From assembly GCA_036391875.1 (NCBI GenBank), contig DASVZA010000039.1, forward strand, positions 124,001-188,000: a stretch of DNA of 64,000 nucleotides. Reading direction: 5' to 3'. The notes beneath the pieces are model-generated. The model worked only from the letters and a program-made list of their open reading frames with translations, was not told the origin of the DNA and searched no databases. The stretch is from Parasulfuritortus sp036391875 (GTDB taxonomy: Bacteria; Pseudomonadota; Gammaproteobacteria; Burkholderiales; Thiobacillaceae). The translations under genes and the position numbers were made by a program. Below, one piece after another: positions 15,787 to 24,425 of this stretch (position 1 is its first letter; each line of letters starts with the position of its first letter).

Positions 15787-17421
15787 ATGAAAACAGCCAG
15801 CGATTCGAACCACCCAGCCGGGCCTATGACCGGCCATAACCTGCCACGCAGCGAGGATGCGGCGCCCGGTGTCGCCCTCCGTCCGGAGCGGATGGACCGG
15901 ACCGGCACGCCGAAACACGAAATCCTGTCCGCCCTGGCCAGCCGCTACGGCTGCCCGGCCGTCGAATACGACGATGGCCTGACGGCGCCGCTTGCCATCC
16001 TGAACCGGCTGGACGTGGACAGGCTGCGCGACGAGCTGTGGCTGCCGCTGACCTGGACCGAGGACGCGGCGGAGGTGGTCGCCTGCGACCCCGCCGATCC
16101 CGAATTGCGGCGGCTGATCGGAGAGACCCTGGGCGTCGACCGGATCGATTTCCGGGTCGCGACCCGGGCCGATCTGGTCCGGCTGATCGAGAACAGCGCC
16201 GACCTGAACGCGGGCTTCCCGGTCACGGCCGGCCGGACGCCGCTGGCCAAGGTGCGGACCTATCTCGCGGTCGTCCGCACCCGCTATGCCGCCCAGCGGA
16301 CCCAGTTCGCTCGGAGCCGGACCGGACTGGCCTTCACCCGGACCGGACTCGCCTTCGTCGGCATCGCCGTCGCGTTTCTGCGCGCCTTCGGAGCGGGCGA
16401 GCTGCTGTGGATCGAGATCCCGCTGCTGGTCCTGGGGGTCGCGGCGATCATCGACGGCCTGTTCTGGTATCTGCCGGCGCGGCGCGAGTGGCGCGAGGTC
16501 AAGCCCTACCTGCCCTACGATGCGCCGGACGGCTTCAGCGCCCTGGAGGTGTCCGATCCCGGCGGCGCCATGACCTTCGGCCGGAGTGCCGTGGTGCCCG
16601 GCGCCGAGGCGCTGCGGCGGAACTGGGATGCGCTCTCCCCGGTCGAGCGCCGGCGCTTCCTGGCCAACGACCGCACCAATCTGGCCGAGGAGCGGACCAT
16701 CCTGGCCTATCTGCGGACGATGATGGCCAAGGCCCGCACCGGGCTCGCCTTCTCCCGCACCGGCATCGCCTTCGCCGGCGTCGGCATCGGCTTCATCCGC
16801 AAGTTCCACCCGGGGCTGTGGTCGCTGTTCGATTGGGGCCTGATCGCCGTCGGCGCGTTCATGCTGCTCGAAGGCTTCTACTGGTATCTGCCGGGCAGGC
16901 AGGCGGCCCATGCCGGACTGGCGAGCATCAAAAAAGCTCAGGGCAGGAAAGGCCTGTGGGATCTGATCTTCCCCTCGCAGTGCCGCCTCACGTCGCTGGG
17001 CCAGGATCAAATGGCGGAGGCACTGTCGCCCGCCGCGCAGCCGGGCGTATGGGCCACGACCGGCCTCGCCCTGGAGCGCACCGTGCTGGCCGACCGGCGC
17101 AACGTGATGTCGCGGCTGCGCACCTTGATGGCCCGCTCGCGCACCGGCATGGCCTTCATCCGGACCGGCTTCGCCATCATGGCGGTGGGCGCCGGCCTGT
17201 TCGTCTATTTCGGCGCCGGGAACCCGCTCTGGACCGCGTTCGATCTGCTGCTCGTCGTCGTCGGCGTCTACCTGGTCGGCGACGGCCTGTACTGGTACCT
17301 GCCCGCGGAGCGCATCAAGCGGCAGTCGCCGTCCTGCGACGGCGACTTCGACATCGTCCACCCGGATTACAGCGAGCCGGCCGTCTCGTGGCAGAGGATT
17401 CCCTTGGCACATGAAGACTGA
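15787..17421 (+). CDS. GspE_N/MshEN-like domain fused to three DUF202-like modules
   Basis: 544 residues. Residues about 42-137 (LSALASRYGCPAVEYDD, LWLPLTW, VVACDPADPELRRL) resemble the second half of the MshEN/GspE_N domain found on type II secretion and pilus ATPases. Then come three copies of a DUF202 (YidH-like) membrane module at about 155-235, 292-375 and 424-512. Each starts with an amphipathic helix carrying Arg at strict seven-residue spacing (157/164/171/178/185; 296/303/310/317/324; 431/438/445/452/459), mostly as Arg-Thr, and ends its last membrane helix with GLFWYLP, GFYWYLP or GLYWYLP. No ATPase domain follows. It overlaps the next gene by 11 nt. Start is uncertain: ATG 15829 is an alternative, and no clear ribosome site is seen. 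Confidence 0.85.
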   Translation: MKTASDSNHPAGPMTGHNLPRSEDAAPGVALRPERMDRTGTPKHEILSALASRYGCPAVEYDDGLTAPLAILNRLDVDRLRDELWLPLTWTEDAAEVVACDPADPELRRLIGETLGVDRIDFRVATRADLVRLIENSADLNAGFPVTAGRTPLAKVRTYLAVVRTRYAAQRTQFARSRTGLAFTRTGLAFVGIAVAFLRAFGAGELLWIEIPLLVLGVAAIIDGLFWYLPARREWREVKPYLPYDAPDGFSALEVSDPGGAMTFGRSAVVPGAEALRRNWDALSPVERRRFLANDRTNLAEERTILAYLRTMMAKARTGLAFSRTGIAFAGVGIGFIRKFHPGLWSLFDWGLIAVGAFMLLEGFYWYLPGRQAAHAGLASIKKAQGRKGLWDLIFPSQCRLTSLGQDQMAEALSPAAQPGVWATTGLALERTVLADRRNVMSRLRTLMARSRTGMAFIRTGFAIMAVGAGLFVYFGAGNPLWTAFDLLLVVVGVYLVGDGLYWYLPAERIKRQSPSCDGDFDIVHPDYSEPAVSWQRIPLAHED

Positions 17422-18595
17422 TTCGAACCCCTATGCCGCGCTGGTCGACGGCGGCCTCATCAGCCAGGCGGAGCTCGACGCCGCACAGGCCGACGCGACG
17501 GCCCGCGGCGTCGAACTGGAACGGGTGCTGCTCAAGGATTTCGGCGTCGCGCGCTGCGCGCTGCTCGACGCCCTGTCGAGCCATTACGGCTGCCAGTCCA
17601 TCCAGTATGACGAGCGCATCCCGGTGCCGTCGCGCCTGTTCTCCGGGCTGGACGGCAAGGTGCTGCGGGCCGGCCGGTGGTTCCCGGTCATGCTGCTGGG
17701 CGACACCGCCGTCATCGCGGCGGCCGATCCCGGCGACCAGGCGATGCGGGCCGAGGCTGCGAGGCTGGTGCCCGCCGCGCAGCACGAATTCCGCGTCGCG
17801 CTGGCCGAGGACGTGCGCTGGTACATCCAGGACTACCTGCACGACGTCGCGAAATCCCTGATCGGCATCGAGCGGACCGGGCTGGCGAATTGGCGCAACA
17901 CCATGGCGCTCTGGCGCACCCGGCTCGCCTGCCACCGGACCGATCACGCACGGGCCCGGACGGCCATGAAGCTGCTGCGCTGGGGCCTGCTCATGATCGC
18001 CCTGTCGAACGCCCTGACCCGGATCAACGACAATGTGCTCAGGCCGCACCACCTCGCCCTCATGCTGGCCGGCATCGGCCTGTCCGCGGTCGGTCTATTC
18101 AATTACCTGAAGATCCGCCGGACGCGGATGAGCGTGCCCTGGAGCCACGTCATGGTGGACACCACGCACGAGACCATCCGCTTCACCGACGCCTATCATC
18201 TCGACCCGGCGCCGGCCAGCGCGCAGGACAAGCCGATGCTCGCCCGCCTGGCCGCGTCGATCACCAATTACTGCTCGGTCCTGCGCCCGGTTCCGGCCAG
18301 CAAGGAGCGCACCCACCTGGCGCGCGAGCGCAACATGCTGGCAGCACAGCGAACTATCGCCGCCAGCCACCGGACGCTCTACGCACGGGCGCGGACCGGC
18401 CTCTCGTTCATGCGCACCGGGGTCTCCTTCATGAGCCTGGGATTCGCGATGAGCAAGCTGCTGGGGCCGGGCGCCAACAGCTTCATCGATTTCGTCCTGA
18501 TCGGCGCGGGCTTCCTCATGACCCTGGACGGCATCCTTTGGTATGCGCCGGCCCGCAAGGTGAAATACGGCATCGGCCGGCTGGTCGACGAGTAG
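17411..18595 (+). CDS. MshEN-like domain fused to two DUF202-like modules
   Basis: 394 residues, paralogous to the preceding gene. The N-terminus has a fuller MshEN-like domain: LVDGGLISQAELDAAQ (11-26), then VLLKDFGVARCALLDALSSHYG (39-60), then VIAAADPGDQ (101-110). MshEN domains bind cyclic-di-GMP in known ATPases, but some ligand positions differ here, so binding is inference. Two DUF202-like modules follow, at about 152-238 and 297-385. Their first helices carry Arg every seven residues (155/162/169/176/183/190 and 300/307/314/321/328/335). The last module ends GILWYAP. The ATG overlaps the previous gene by 11 nt, so the two are co-translated and probably form a complex. Confidence 0.85.
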   Translation: MKTDSNPYAALVDGGLISQAELDAAQADATARGVELERVLLKDFGVARCALLDALSSHYGCQSIQYDERIPVPSRLFSGLDGKVLRAGRWFPVMLLGDTAVIAAADPGDQAMRAEAARLVPAAQHEFRVALAEDVRWYIQDYLHDVAKSLIGIERTGLANWRNTMALWRTRLACHRTDHARARTAMKLLRWGLLMIALSNALTRINDNVLRPHHLALMLAGIGLSAVGLFNYLKIRRTRMSVPWSHVMVDTTHETIRFTDAYHLDPAPASAQDKPMLARLAASITNYCSVLRPVPASKERTHLARERNMLAAQRTIAASHRTLYARARTGLSFMRTGVSFMSLGFAMSKLLGPGANSFIDFVLIGAGFLMTLDGILWYAPARKVKYGIGRLVDE

Positions 18596-18645
18596 GGTGC
18601 GCCTTTCCGGCGCTGCCGCGCCGGATCGCCGGTCTTTGTTTTGTC

Positions 18646-18706
18646 GCTCCCGCGCAGGCGGGAGCCCAGTCGAATCAAGGAACTGGATGCCCGCCTTCGC
18701 GGGCAT
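18646..18706. repeat. Paired palindromic intergenic repeat
   Basis: Two short hairpins in tandem: GCTCCCGC/GCGGGAGC (18646-18653 and 18658-18665) and ATGCCCGC/GCGGGCAT (18687-18694 and 18699-18706), separated by CCCAGTCGAATCAAGGAACTGG-like sequence. This is the well-known proteobacterial dispersed element with arms of the CCCGCC-TTCG-GGCGGG type. It sits between the DUF202 gene and the convergent namZ-like gene and may act as a transcription boundary. Confidence 0.8.
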
Positions 18707-18778
18707 GACGGATAAATCCGGGTTGCTTAAAAAGGAACCGAACGCCCCAAGGAGGTCTGCCCGGGAACAATCCCCGGC

Positions 18779-19975
18779 TCAGCGATAGAGCAGGACCGCC
18801 GTCTCCCGCCAGGCCGCCTCGTCGGCCCGGCTGGGGGCATCGAGATCGCCCGGCGCGCTCCCCGGCGCATCCACCCATTCCCGCAGCAGCGGGCTGCCGT
18901 TGATCAGGTCGATGGCCAGCCGGTCGCGCTCGTATTCGTAGGGGAAGTCGCGCCAGAGCGGGTAGTCCGGGTAGAGCGTGCGGATCGCCTTGAAGGCCAG
19001 GGCCATCAGGCGCCAGGGCTTGAAGGCGTGGTGGTCGTAGCCGGCCTCGACGTGGATCTGCACGCCCGAGCAGAGCTTGCCGACGTGCTTGTGGAAGGTC
19101 GGCTCGAACCAGCATTCGCGCAGCCGGCAGCCGTGCAGCCAGTCCGGCGCGATGTCGCGCATGGTCCGGATGACCTTGCCGGCGTCGATGTCGGGCGCGC
19201 CGAACAGTTCCAGCGGCCGGGTCGTGCCGCGGCCCTCGGACAAGGTGGTGCCCTCCAGCATGACGGTCCCGGCGTAGGCCCGGGCCATGCTGAGGTTGGG
19301 CGCGTTCGGGCTGGGGTTGATCCAGTCCCGCTCGCCCAGTGGCCAGCCGTAGCCGGGCCCGGCCTCGGGCTGCCAGCCTTGCATCTCGATCACCCGGTAG
19401 TCGAGGTCGAGCTTGAACTGGCGGATGAACCAGAGGCCCATCTCGCCCAGGGTGAGGCCGTGGCGCATGGGCATCGGGCCGGCGCCGACGAAGCTCTCCC
19501 AGCCTGGGCGCAGGCTCAGGCCCTCGACCGGGCGGCCGGCCGGGTTGGGCCGGTCCAGCACCCAGACCGCCTTGCCGTGCCTGGCGGCGGCTTCGAGCAC
19601 GTAGAGCAGGGTGGTGATGAAGGTGTAGATGCGGCAGCCGAGGTCCTGCAGGTCGACCAGCAGCACGTCGAAGCTGGCCATCATGGCGTCGGTCGGCCGG
19701 CGCACCTCGCCATACAGGCTGAAGATGGGGATGCCCAGTTTCGGATCGACGAAGTCGGGCGACTCCATCATGTTGTCCTGCTTGTCGCCGCGCAGGCCGT
19801 GCTGCGGGCCGAAGGCGGCGCTGAGCTCGATCTCGGGTAGTGTGGCGAGGGCGTCGAGGGCGTGGGTGAGGTCGGCGGTGACCGAGGCCGGATGGGCGAG
19901 CAGGGCGACGCGGCGGCCCTTCAGCGGCGCGCGCAGTTCCGGTTCCGCCAGCAGGCGGTCGAGTCCGAATTTCAT
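18779..19975 (-). CDS. DUF1343 / NamZ-type exo-beta-N-acetylmuramidase-like protein
   Basis: 398 residues with the DUF1343 features LLAHPASVTADLTHALDAL, FGPQHGLRGDKQDNM, IFSLYGEVRRPT, DLQDLGCRIYTFITTL and WVLDRPNP. Bacillus NamZ of this family removes non-reducing terminal MurNAc from peptidoglycan fragments. No signal peptide is visible, so a cytoplasmic role in muropeptide recycling is plausible. The ATG overlaps the stop of the DOMON-like gene (ATGA). Confidence 0.88.
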   Translation of the reverse strand: MKFGLDRLLAEPELRAPLKGRRVALLAHPASVTADLTHALDALATLPEIELSAAFGPQHGLRGDKQDNMMESPDFVDPKLGIPIFSLYGEVRRPTDAMMASFDVLLVDLQDLGCRIYTFITTLLYVLEAAARHGKAVWVLDRPNPAGRPVEGLSLRPGWESFVGAGPMPMRHGLTLGEMGLWFIRQFKLDLDYRVIEMQGWQPEAGPGYGWPLGERDWINPSPNAPNLSMARAYAGTVMLEGTTLSEGRGTTRPLELFGAPDIDAGKVIRTMRDIAPDWLHGCRLRECWFEPTFHKHVGKLCSGVQIHVEAGYDHHAFKPWRLMALAFKAIRTLYPDYPLWRDFPYEYERDRLAIDLINGSPLLREWVDAPGSAPGDLDAPSRADEAAWRETAVLLYR

Positions 19976-20502
19976 GGGCGGGAAAACTCCAGGGCGAAGG
20001 CGTCAGTATGATGGAAGTCGGGCCTGCCCGGGGCGTGGCGCAGGGCCCAGTAGCTCAGCCGGCCACTCTTTTCCTCCAGCACGGCCGAGAGGCCGAGGCG
20101 CAGCCGCCCCGCGGCCGGGAGGCAGGCGCCGGGCAGGCGGGCGGCCAGCACCAGGTGCCCGGGGTCGGCCTCGCAGGCGATGTCCGGTGGCGTATCCAGT
20201 TCCAGCACGGTGCCCTCGCGGTAGGCGCGGAAGGTGTAGGCCGCCCACTCGCCCGAGGGCGACAGGTTGAATTCCAGATAGGCCGGGTCCTCGGCCGTGC
20301 CGACGAAGGCCTCGAAACAGGTGTGCCGCCAGAGGCCGTCGCGGTGCCGGCGCAGGGCGGCCGGCGGGATGCTCAGAGCGTCGAGATCACCGGTCAGGGT
20401 ATAGGTCAGCGCCAGGCCGCCGCCGGGGTCGGGGGCGACTTCGGCGCTCAGGGTCGTGACGGCCGGGCAGGGCGTGTCGGGATGGGGGCGGAGTGTATTC
20501 AT
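19972..20502 (-). CDS. DOMON-like domain protein
   Basis: 176 residues with no signal peptide. Predominantly beta pattern with LTYTLTGDLDALSIPP, LWRHTCFEAFVG, YLEFNLSPSGEWAAYTFRAYREG and a terminal DFHHTDAFALEF, matching proteobacterial DOMON-like (carbohydrate-binding-like) proteins. The function is unknown. It overlaps phrB upstream and namZ downstream by 4 nt (ATGA) each, so all three are translationally coupled. A much longer open frame through this region is the complement of other genes; ATG 20502 is the right start because of the overlap. Confidence 0.85.
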   Translation of the reverse strand: MNTLRPHPDTPCPAVTTLSAEVAPDPGGGLALTYTLTGDLDALSIPPAALRRHRDGLWRHTCFEAFVGTAEDPAYLEFNLSPSGEWAAYTFRAYREGTVLELDTPPDIACEADPGHLVLAARLPGACLPAAGRLRLGLSAVLEEKSGRLSYWALRHAPGRPDFHHTDAFALEFSRP

Positions 20503-21896
20503 GGCGTCGCGGCTTGCTTGAACAGTTCGAGGGTGACGGCGCGGGCGGCGGCGTGGTCGACGACCGGCAAGGGATAGTCTCGGCCAGGCACGAAGCCGGA
20601 TGCCGCCTGGACGGCCGGTGGCATGGTCCAGGGGGCGTGGAGGTAGCGGTCGGGCACGGCCGAGAGTTCCGGCAGCCAGCGACGGATGAAGCGGCCGTCG
20701 GGATCGAATTTCTGCGACTGGGCGACCGGGTTGAAGATGCGGAACCAGGGCTGGGCGTCGGTGCCGGTCGAGGCGCACCACTGCCAGCCGCCGACGTTGG
20801 CGGCCTGGTCGTAGTCGAGCAGCCGGGCGGCGAACCAGCGCTCGCCCAGGCGCCAGTCGCAGTGCAAATCCTTGACCAGGAAGGAGGCCGCGATCATGCG
20901 CAGGCGGTTGTGCATGAAGCCGGTCTCGGCCAGCTGGCGCATGGCGGCGTCGACGATGGGGTAGCCGGTGCGGGCCTCGCACCAGGCCGCGTAGTGGCCC
21001 GCCGGGTTGGGCCAGGCTAGGCCGTCGTACTTGGCCTGGAAAGCGTGCTCGGCGGTGTGCGGGTAGTGCCAGAGCAGCATCTGGTAGAACTCGCGCCAGA
21101 CCAGTTCGGCAAGCCAGGTACGCGCGCCTTCGCCGCCCCGATCCAGGGCGAAGCGGACCAGTTCCCGGATCGACAGGGTGCCGAAGCGGAGGTGGACCGA
21201 CAGGTGCGAGGTGGCGTCGAGGGCCGGGAAATCGCGGGCTTCGGCGTAGCCGTCGATGCGGGCCTGGAAGGCCTGCCAGAGCGGGGCTGGGTCGGGTGCG
21301 GGCGATGCGGTCGGGCGGAAGCCGAGATCGGCCAGCGACGGCATGGCGCCGGTCGGGGCCGGCACCAGCCGGCCGAGGCGTTCATCGGATGGATGGACGG
21401 CCAGATCGGCCGGCCCCAGCTGCGCCAGCCAGGCCCGCTGGTAGGGGGTGAACACGCGGTAGGGATGGCCGGCGCCAGTCAGCACATCGTCGGTGTCGAA
21501 GACCACCTGGTCCTTGTGCAGGACCAGCCGGCGGCCTTGGCCGGCCAGGGTCGCGGCGACCGCCTGGTCGCGCTGCCGGGCGAAGGGCTCGTAGTCGCGG
21601 GCGGCATGGACCTCCGCGACGCCGAGCCGGGCCGCCAGCTCCGGGAGTGCGTCGCGGGCGGAACCGTGCAGCACGTGCAGGCCGCCGCCCCGCTTTTCCA
21701 GTTCGGCCTTGAGCCGGGCAACGAGGCCGTGGATGAAGGCCACCCGGCGGTCGGACCGGTCGGCGAGGCCGTCCAGGATGCCGGTGTCGAACACGAAGGC
21801 GCAATGGACGCGGCCGCCTTCGGCCAATGCCGCATGGAGCGCGGCGTGGTCGTGGAGGCGCAGGTCGCGGCGGAACCAGACGAGGCAATCGTTCAT
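20499..21896 (-). CDS. phrB: Deoxyribodipyrimidine photolyase
   Basis: 465 residues. It repairs cyclobutane pyrimidine dimers using blue light. The N-terminal antenna-binding alpha/beta domain begins LVWFRRDLRLHDHAAL. The C-terminal FAD domain has GYPIVDAAMRQLAETGFMHNRLRM, the electron-transfer tryptophan region, and DYDQAANVGGWQWCASTGTDAQPWFRIFNP. First gene of a three-gene unit with the DOMON-like and NamZ-like genes. Divergent from yqgE with 58 bp between. Confidence 0.96.
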   Translation of the reverse strand: MNDCLVWFRRDLRLHDHAALHAALAEGGRVHCAFVFDTGILDGLADRSDRRVAFIHGLVARLKAELEKRGGGLHVLHGSARDALPELAARLGVAEVHAARDYEPFARQRDQAVAATLAGQGRRLVLHKDQVVFDTDDVLTGAGHPYRVFTPYQRAWLAQLGPADLAVHPSDERLGRLVPAPTGAMPSLADLGFRPTASPAPDPAPLWQAFQARIDGYAEARDFPALDATSHLSVHLRFGTLSIRELVRFALDRGGEGARTWLAELVWREFYQMLLWHYPHTAEHAFQAKYDGLAWPNPAGHYAAWCEARTGYPIVDAAMRQLAETGFMHNRLRMIAASFLVKDLHCDWRLGERWFAARLLDYDQAANVGGWQWCASTGTDAQPWFRIFNPVAQSQKFDPDGRFIRRWLPELSAVPDRYLHAPWTMPPAVQAASGFVPGRDYPLPVVDHAAARAVTLELFKQAATP

Positions 21897-21954
21897 CGTT
21901 TTCGCATTGTAACGTCATGTTGCGATCCGGCCCGGAGGGGTACAATCCGGGCCC

Positions 21955-22515
21955 ATGGAAGACGCCAACTTTACCGACCATTTCCTGATTGCCATGCCCA
22001 ACATGGTGGACCCCAATTTCGCCGGGGCGCTGACCTATATCTGCGACCACAATCCGGACGGGGCGCTGGGCGTGGTGGTGAACCGGCCGATCGAAATGTC
22101 GCTCGACAAGCTGTTCGAGCAGATCGGCATCAAGATGGAAAGCGACGAGCTCGGCCGGCAGCCGGCCTACTTCGGCGGCCCGGTCCAGGTCGAGCGCGGC
22201 TTCGTGCTGCACCGCCCGGTCGGCAACTGGAGTTCGACCCTCTCGGTGAACGACCGGGTCGGCCTGACCACCTCCAAGGACATCCTGGAGGCGACCGGCC
22301 ACGGCCAGGGTCCGGAGCAGATCATCGTCGCCCTGGGCTACGCCGGCTGGGGCCCGGGCCAGTTGGAGAGCGAGATCAAGCAGAACGCCTGGCTGACCGT
22401 GCCGGCCGACCCGGAGGTGATCTTCGGCCTGCCGCCGGAGGAACGCTTCGCCGCCGCCATGCACCTGCTCGGCATCGATCCCTCGATGCTGTCCGAGGAG
22501 GCCGGCCACGCTTGA
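21955..22515 (+). CDS. yqgE: YqgE/AlgH family protein (DUF179)
   Basis: 186 residues matching the UPF0301/AlgH family: FLIAMPNMVDPNFAGALTYICDHN, GALGVVVNRP, YFGGPVQVERGFVLH and GYAGWGPGQLESEI. Function is unresolved; AlgH was once linked to alginate regulation, and its genomic partner is almost always ruvX. It starts a yqgE-ruvX-pyrR-pyrB-pyrC' unit. Confidence 0.95.
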   Translation: MEDANFTDHFLIAMPNMVDPNFAGALTYICDHNPDGALGVVVNRPIEMSLDKLFEQIGIKMESDELGRQPAYFGGPVQVERGFVLHRPVGNWSSTLSVNDRVGLTTSKDILEATGHGQGPEQIIVALGYAGWGPGQLESEIKQNAWLTVPADPEVIFGLPPEERFAAAMHLLGIDPSMLSEEAGHA

Positions 22516-22543
22516 TGCGGCGACGGTGCGGAGCGGGGACAGG

Positions 22544-22960
22544 ATGAAAGGCGCGGTGCTGGCCTTCGACTTCGGCCTCAAGCGGATCGGCGTCGCCGTG
22601 GGCGACCTTGAAGTCCGCCTGGCGCACCCGCTGGAGACCATCGCCGAGGAGGCCAACGACCCGCGTTTCGCCCGCATCGGCCAGCTGATCGCCGAATGGC
22701 GGCCGGTGCGGCTGGTGGTCGGCCTGCCGATGAGCCTGGACGGCGAGGAACACGAACTGAGCAAGCGCTGCCGCCGCTTCGCCAACCAGCTGCATGGCCG
22801 GTTCGACCTGCCGGTCCAGCTGGTCGACGAGCGGCTGACCTCGGCCGAGGCCGAAACCCGGCTGCGCGACATGGGCCGCGCGGTGCGCGGCAACAAGGCG
22901 GCGGTGGACAGCCTGGCCGCCCAGGAAATTTTGCAGGACTATTTTTCGAGTAATCCATGA
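22544..22960 (+). CDS. ruvX: Holliday junction resolvase-like RNase RuvX (YqgF)
   Basis: 138 residues with an RNase H-like fold: AFDFGLKRIGVAVGD (first catalytic Asp), VVGLPMSLDGEE and LVDERLTSAEAE (Glu), and a C-terminal DSLAAQEILQDYF Asp. The family processes the 5' end of pre-16S rRNA and may also act on Holliday junctions. An in-frame GTG lies 18 nt earlier, but ATG 22544 has a GGGGACAGG site. Its stop overlaps the pyrR ATG by 4 nt. Confidence 0.95.
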   Translation: MKGAVLAFDFGLKRIGVAVGDLEVRLAHPLETIAEEANDPRFARIGQLIAEWRPVRLVVGLPMSLDGEEHELSKRCRRFANQLHGRFDLPVQLVDERLTSAEAETRLRDMGRAVRGNKAAVDSLAAQEILQDYFSSNP

Positions 22961-23457
22961 ACTTGCCCGATCCCAATCGAATCATCGACATCCTGGCCGA
23001 GGAGATCCGGCCGCAACTCAAGCCCGACTCGGCCTTCCTCGGCATCCACACCGGCGGCGTCTGGGTGATGGAGGCCCTGCTGGAGCGGCTCGGCGTCGAT
23101 CTGCCGCACGGCGTGCTGGACATCGCCTTCTACCGCGACGACTTCTCGCGCATCGGCCTGCATCCCGAGGTCAAGCCGTCCAACATCCCGTTCGAGGTCG
23201 AGGGCCGGCACATCCTGCTGATCGACGACGTGCTATATACCGGTAGGACGGTGCGGGCGGCGATGAACCTGATCTTCGACTACGGCCGGCCCTCGCGCAT
23301 CCGGCTGGCGGTATTGATCGACCGGGGCGGACGGGAGCTGCCGATCCGCGCCGATTACATGGGAGCGAAAATGGACCTGGAGCCTGGGCAGAACATCTCA
23401 CTCGAACGCGACGCCGGCGGCACGCTGCGTCTGGCCTTGAAGCAGGTGGCGGCATGA
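22957..23457 (+). CDS. pyrR: PyrR bifunctional pyrimidine regulator / uracil phosphoribosyltransferase
   Basis: 166 residues with the PRPP-binding motif HILLIDDVLYTGRTVRAAM and FLGIHTGGVWV. Firmicute PyrR attenuates pyr operons by RNA binding and has UPRT activity; in proteobacteria the regulatory role is less clear. The position just ahead of pyrB and pyrC' is conserved. Overlaps ruvX and pyrB by 4 nt each. Confidence 0.95.
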   Translation: MNLPDPNRIIDILAEEIRPQLKPDSAFLGIHTGGVWVMEALLERLGVDLPHGVLDIAFYRDDFSRIGLHPEVKPSNIPFEVEGRHILLIDDVLYTGRTVRAAMNLIFDYGRPSRIRLAVLIDRGGRELPIRADYMGAKMDLEPGQNISLERDAGGTLRLALKQVAA

Positions 23458-24425
23458 GCAAGAACCTGCAACTGACCGAAGACGGCAGGCTGCGCCACCT
23501 GCTCACCCTGGACGGCCTGCCCGCTCGGATCCTGACCCAGATCCTCGACACCGCCGAATCCTTCGTCTCGGTCGGCGACCGCGAGGTGAAGAAGGTGCCG
23601 CTCTTGCGCGGCAAGGCGGTGTTCAACCTGTTCTTCGAGAGCTCGACCCGGACCCGGACCACCTTCGAGATCGCGGCCAAGCGGCTGTCGGCCGACGTGT
23701 TCAACCTGAACATCGCGGCCTCGGCGACCAACAAGGGCGAGACCCTGCTCGACACGGTGGCCAACCTGTCGGCGATGCAGGCCGACATGTTCGTCGTGCG
23801 CCACGCCTCGAGCGGCGCGCCGCACCTGATCGCCCAGCATGTCGCGCCGCACATCTCGGTGGTCAACGCCGGCGATGGCCGCTGCGCCCATCCGACCCAG
23901 GGCCTGCTCGACATGTTCACCATCCGCCACTACAAGGGCGGCTTCCACAACCTGCGCGTGGCCATCGTCGGCGACGTGCTGCACTCGCGCGTCGCCCGCT
24001 CCCAGATCCACGCCTTGACCACCCTGGGCTGCCCCGAAGTGCGCGTGGTGGCGCCCAAGACCCTGCTGCCGCGCGACGTCGAGAGCATGGGCGTGCACGT
24101 CCACCGGACGATGGAGACCGGCATCAAGGATTGCGACGTGATCATCATGCTGCGCCTGCAGAACGAGCGCATGCAGGGCGCGCTGCTGCCCTCGGCCGGC
24201 GAGTACTACAAGCACTGGGGCCTGACTCCGGAGAAGCTGAAGCTGGCCAAGCCGGACGCCATCGTCATGCACCCCGGGCCGATGAACCGGGGCGTCGAGA
24301 TATCGTCGGACGTGGCCGACGGCAAGCATTCGGTGATCCTGCCGCAGGTGACTTTCGGCATCGCGGTGCGGATGGCGGTGATGAGCATGGTGGCGGGCAG
24401 CAGCAAGGCGGGGGAAGAAGCATGA
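23454..24425 (+). CDS. pyrB: Aspartate carbamoyltransferase, catalytic chain
   Basis: 323 residues. It joins carbamoyl phosphate and aspartate in the first committed step of pyrimidine synthesis. The carbamoyl-phosphate signature is FFESSTRTRTTFE; GDGRCAHPTQGLLD and the aspartate-loop HPGPMNRGVEI are also present. No PyrI regulatory chain occurs here; instead the next gene is a catalytically dead dihydroorotase, as in Pseudomonas-type dodecameric ATCases. ATGA overlaps link it to pyrR and pyrC'. Confidence 0.97.
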   Translation: MSKNLQLTEDGRLRHLLTLDGLPARILTQILDTAESFVSVGDREVKKVPLLRGKAVFNLFFESSTRTRTTFEIAAKRLSADVFNLNIAASATNKGETLLDTVANLSAMQADMFVVRHASSGAPHLIAQHVAPHISVVNAGDGRCAHPTQGLLDMFTIRHYKGGFHNLRVAIVGDVLHSRVARSQIHALTTLGCPEVRVVAPKTLLPRDVESMGVHVHRTMETGIKDCDVIIMLRLQNERMQGALLPSAGEYYKHWGLTPEKLKLAKPDAIVMHPGPMNRGVEISSDVADGKHSVILPQVTFGIAVRMAVMSMVAGSSKAGEEA

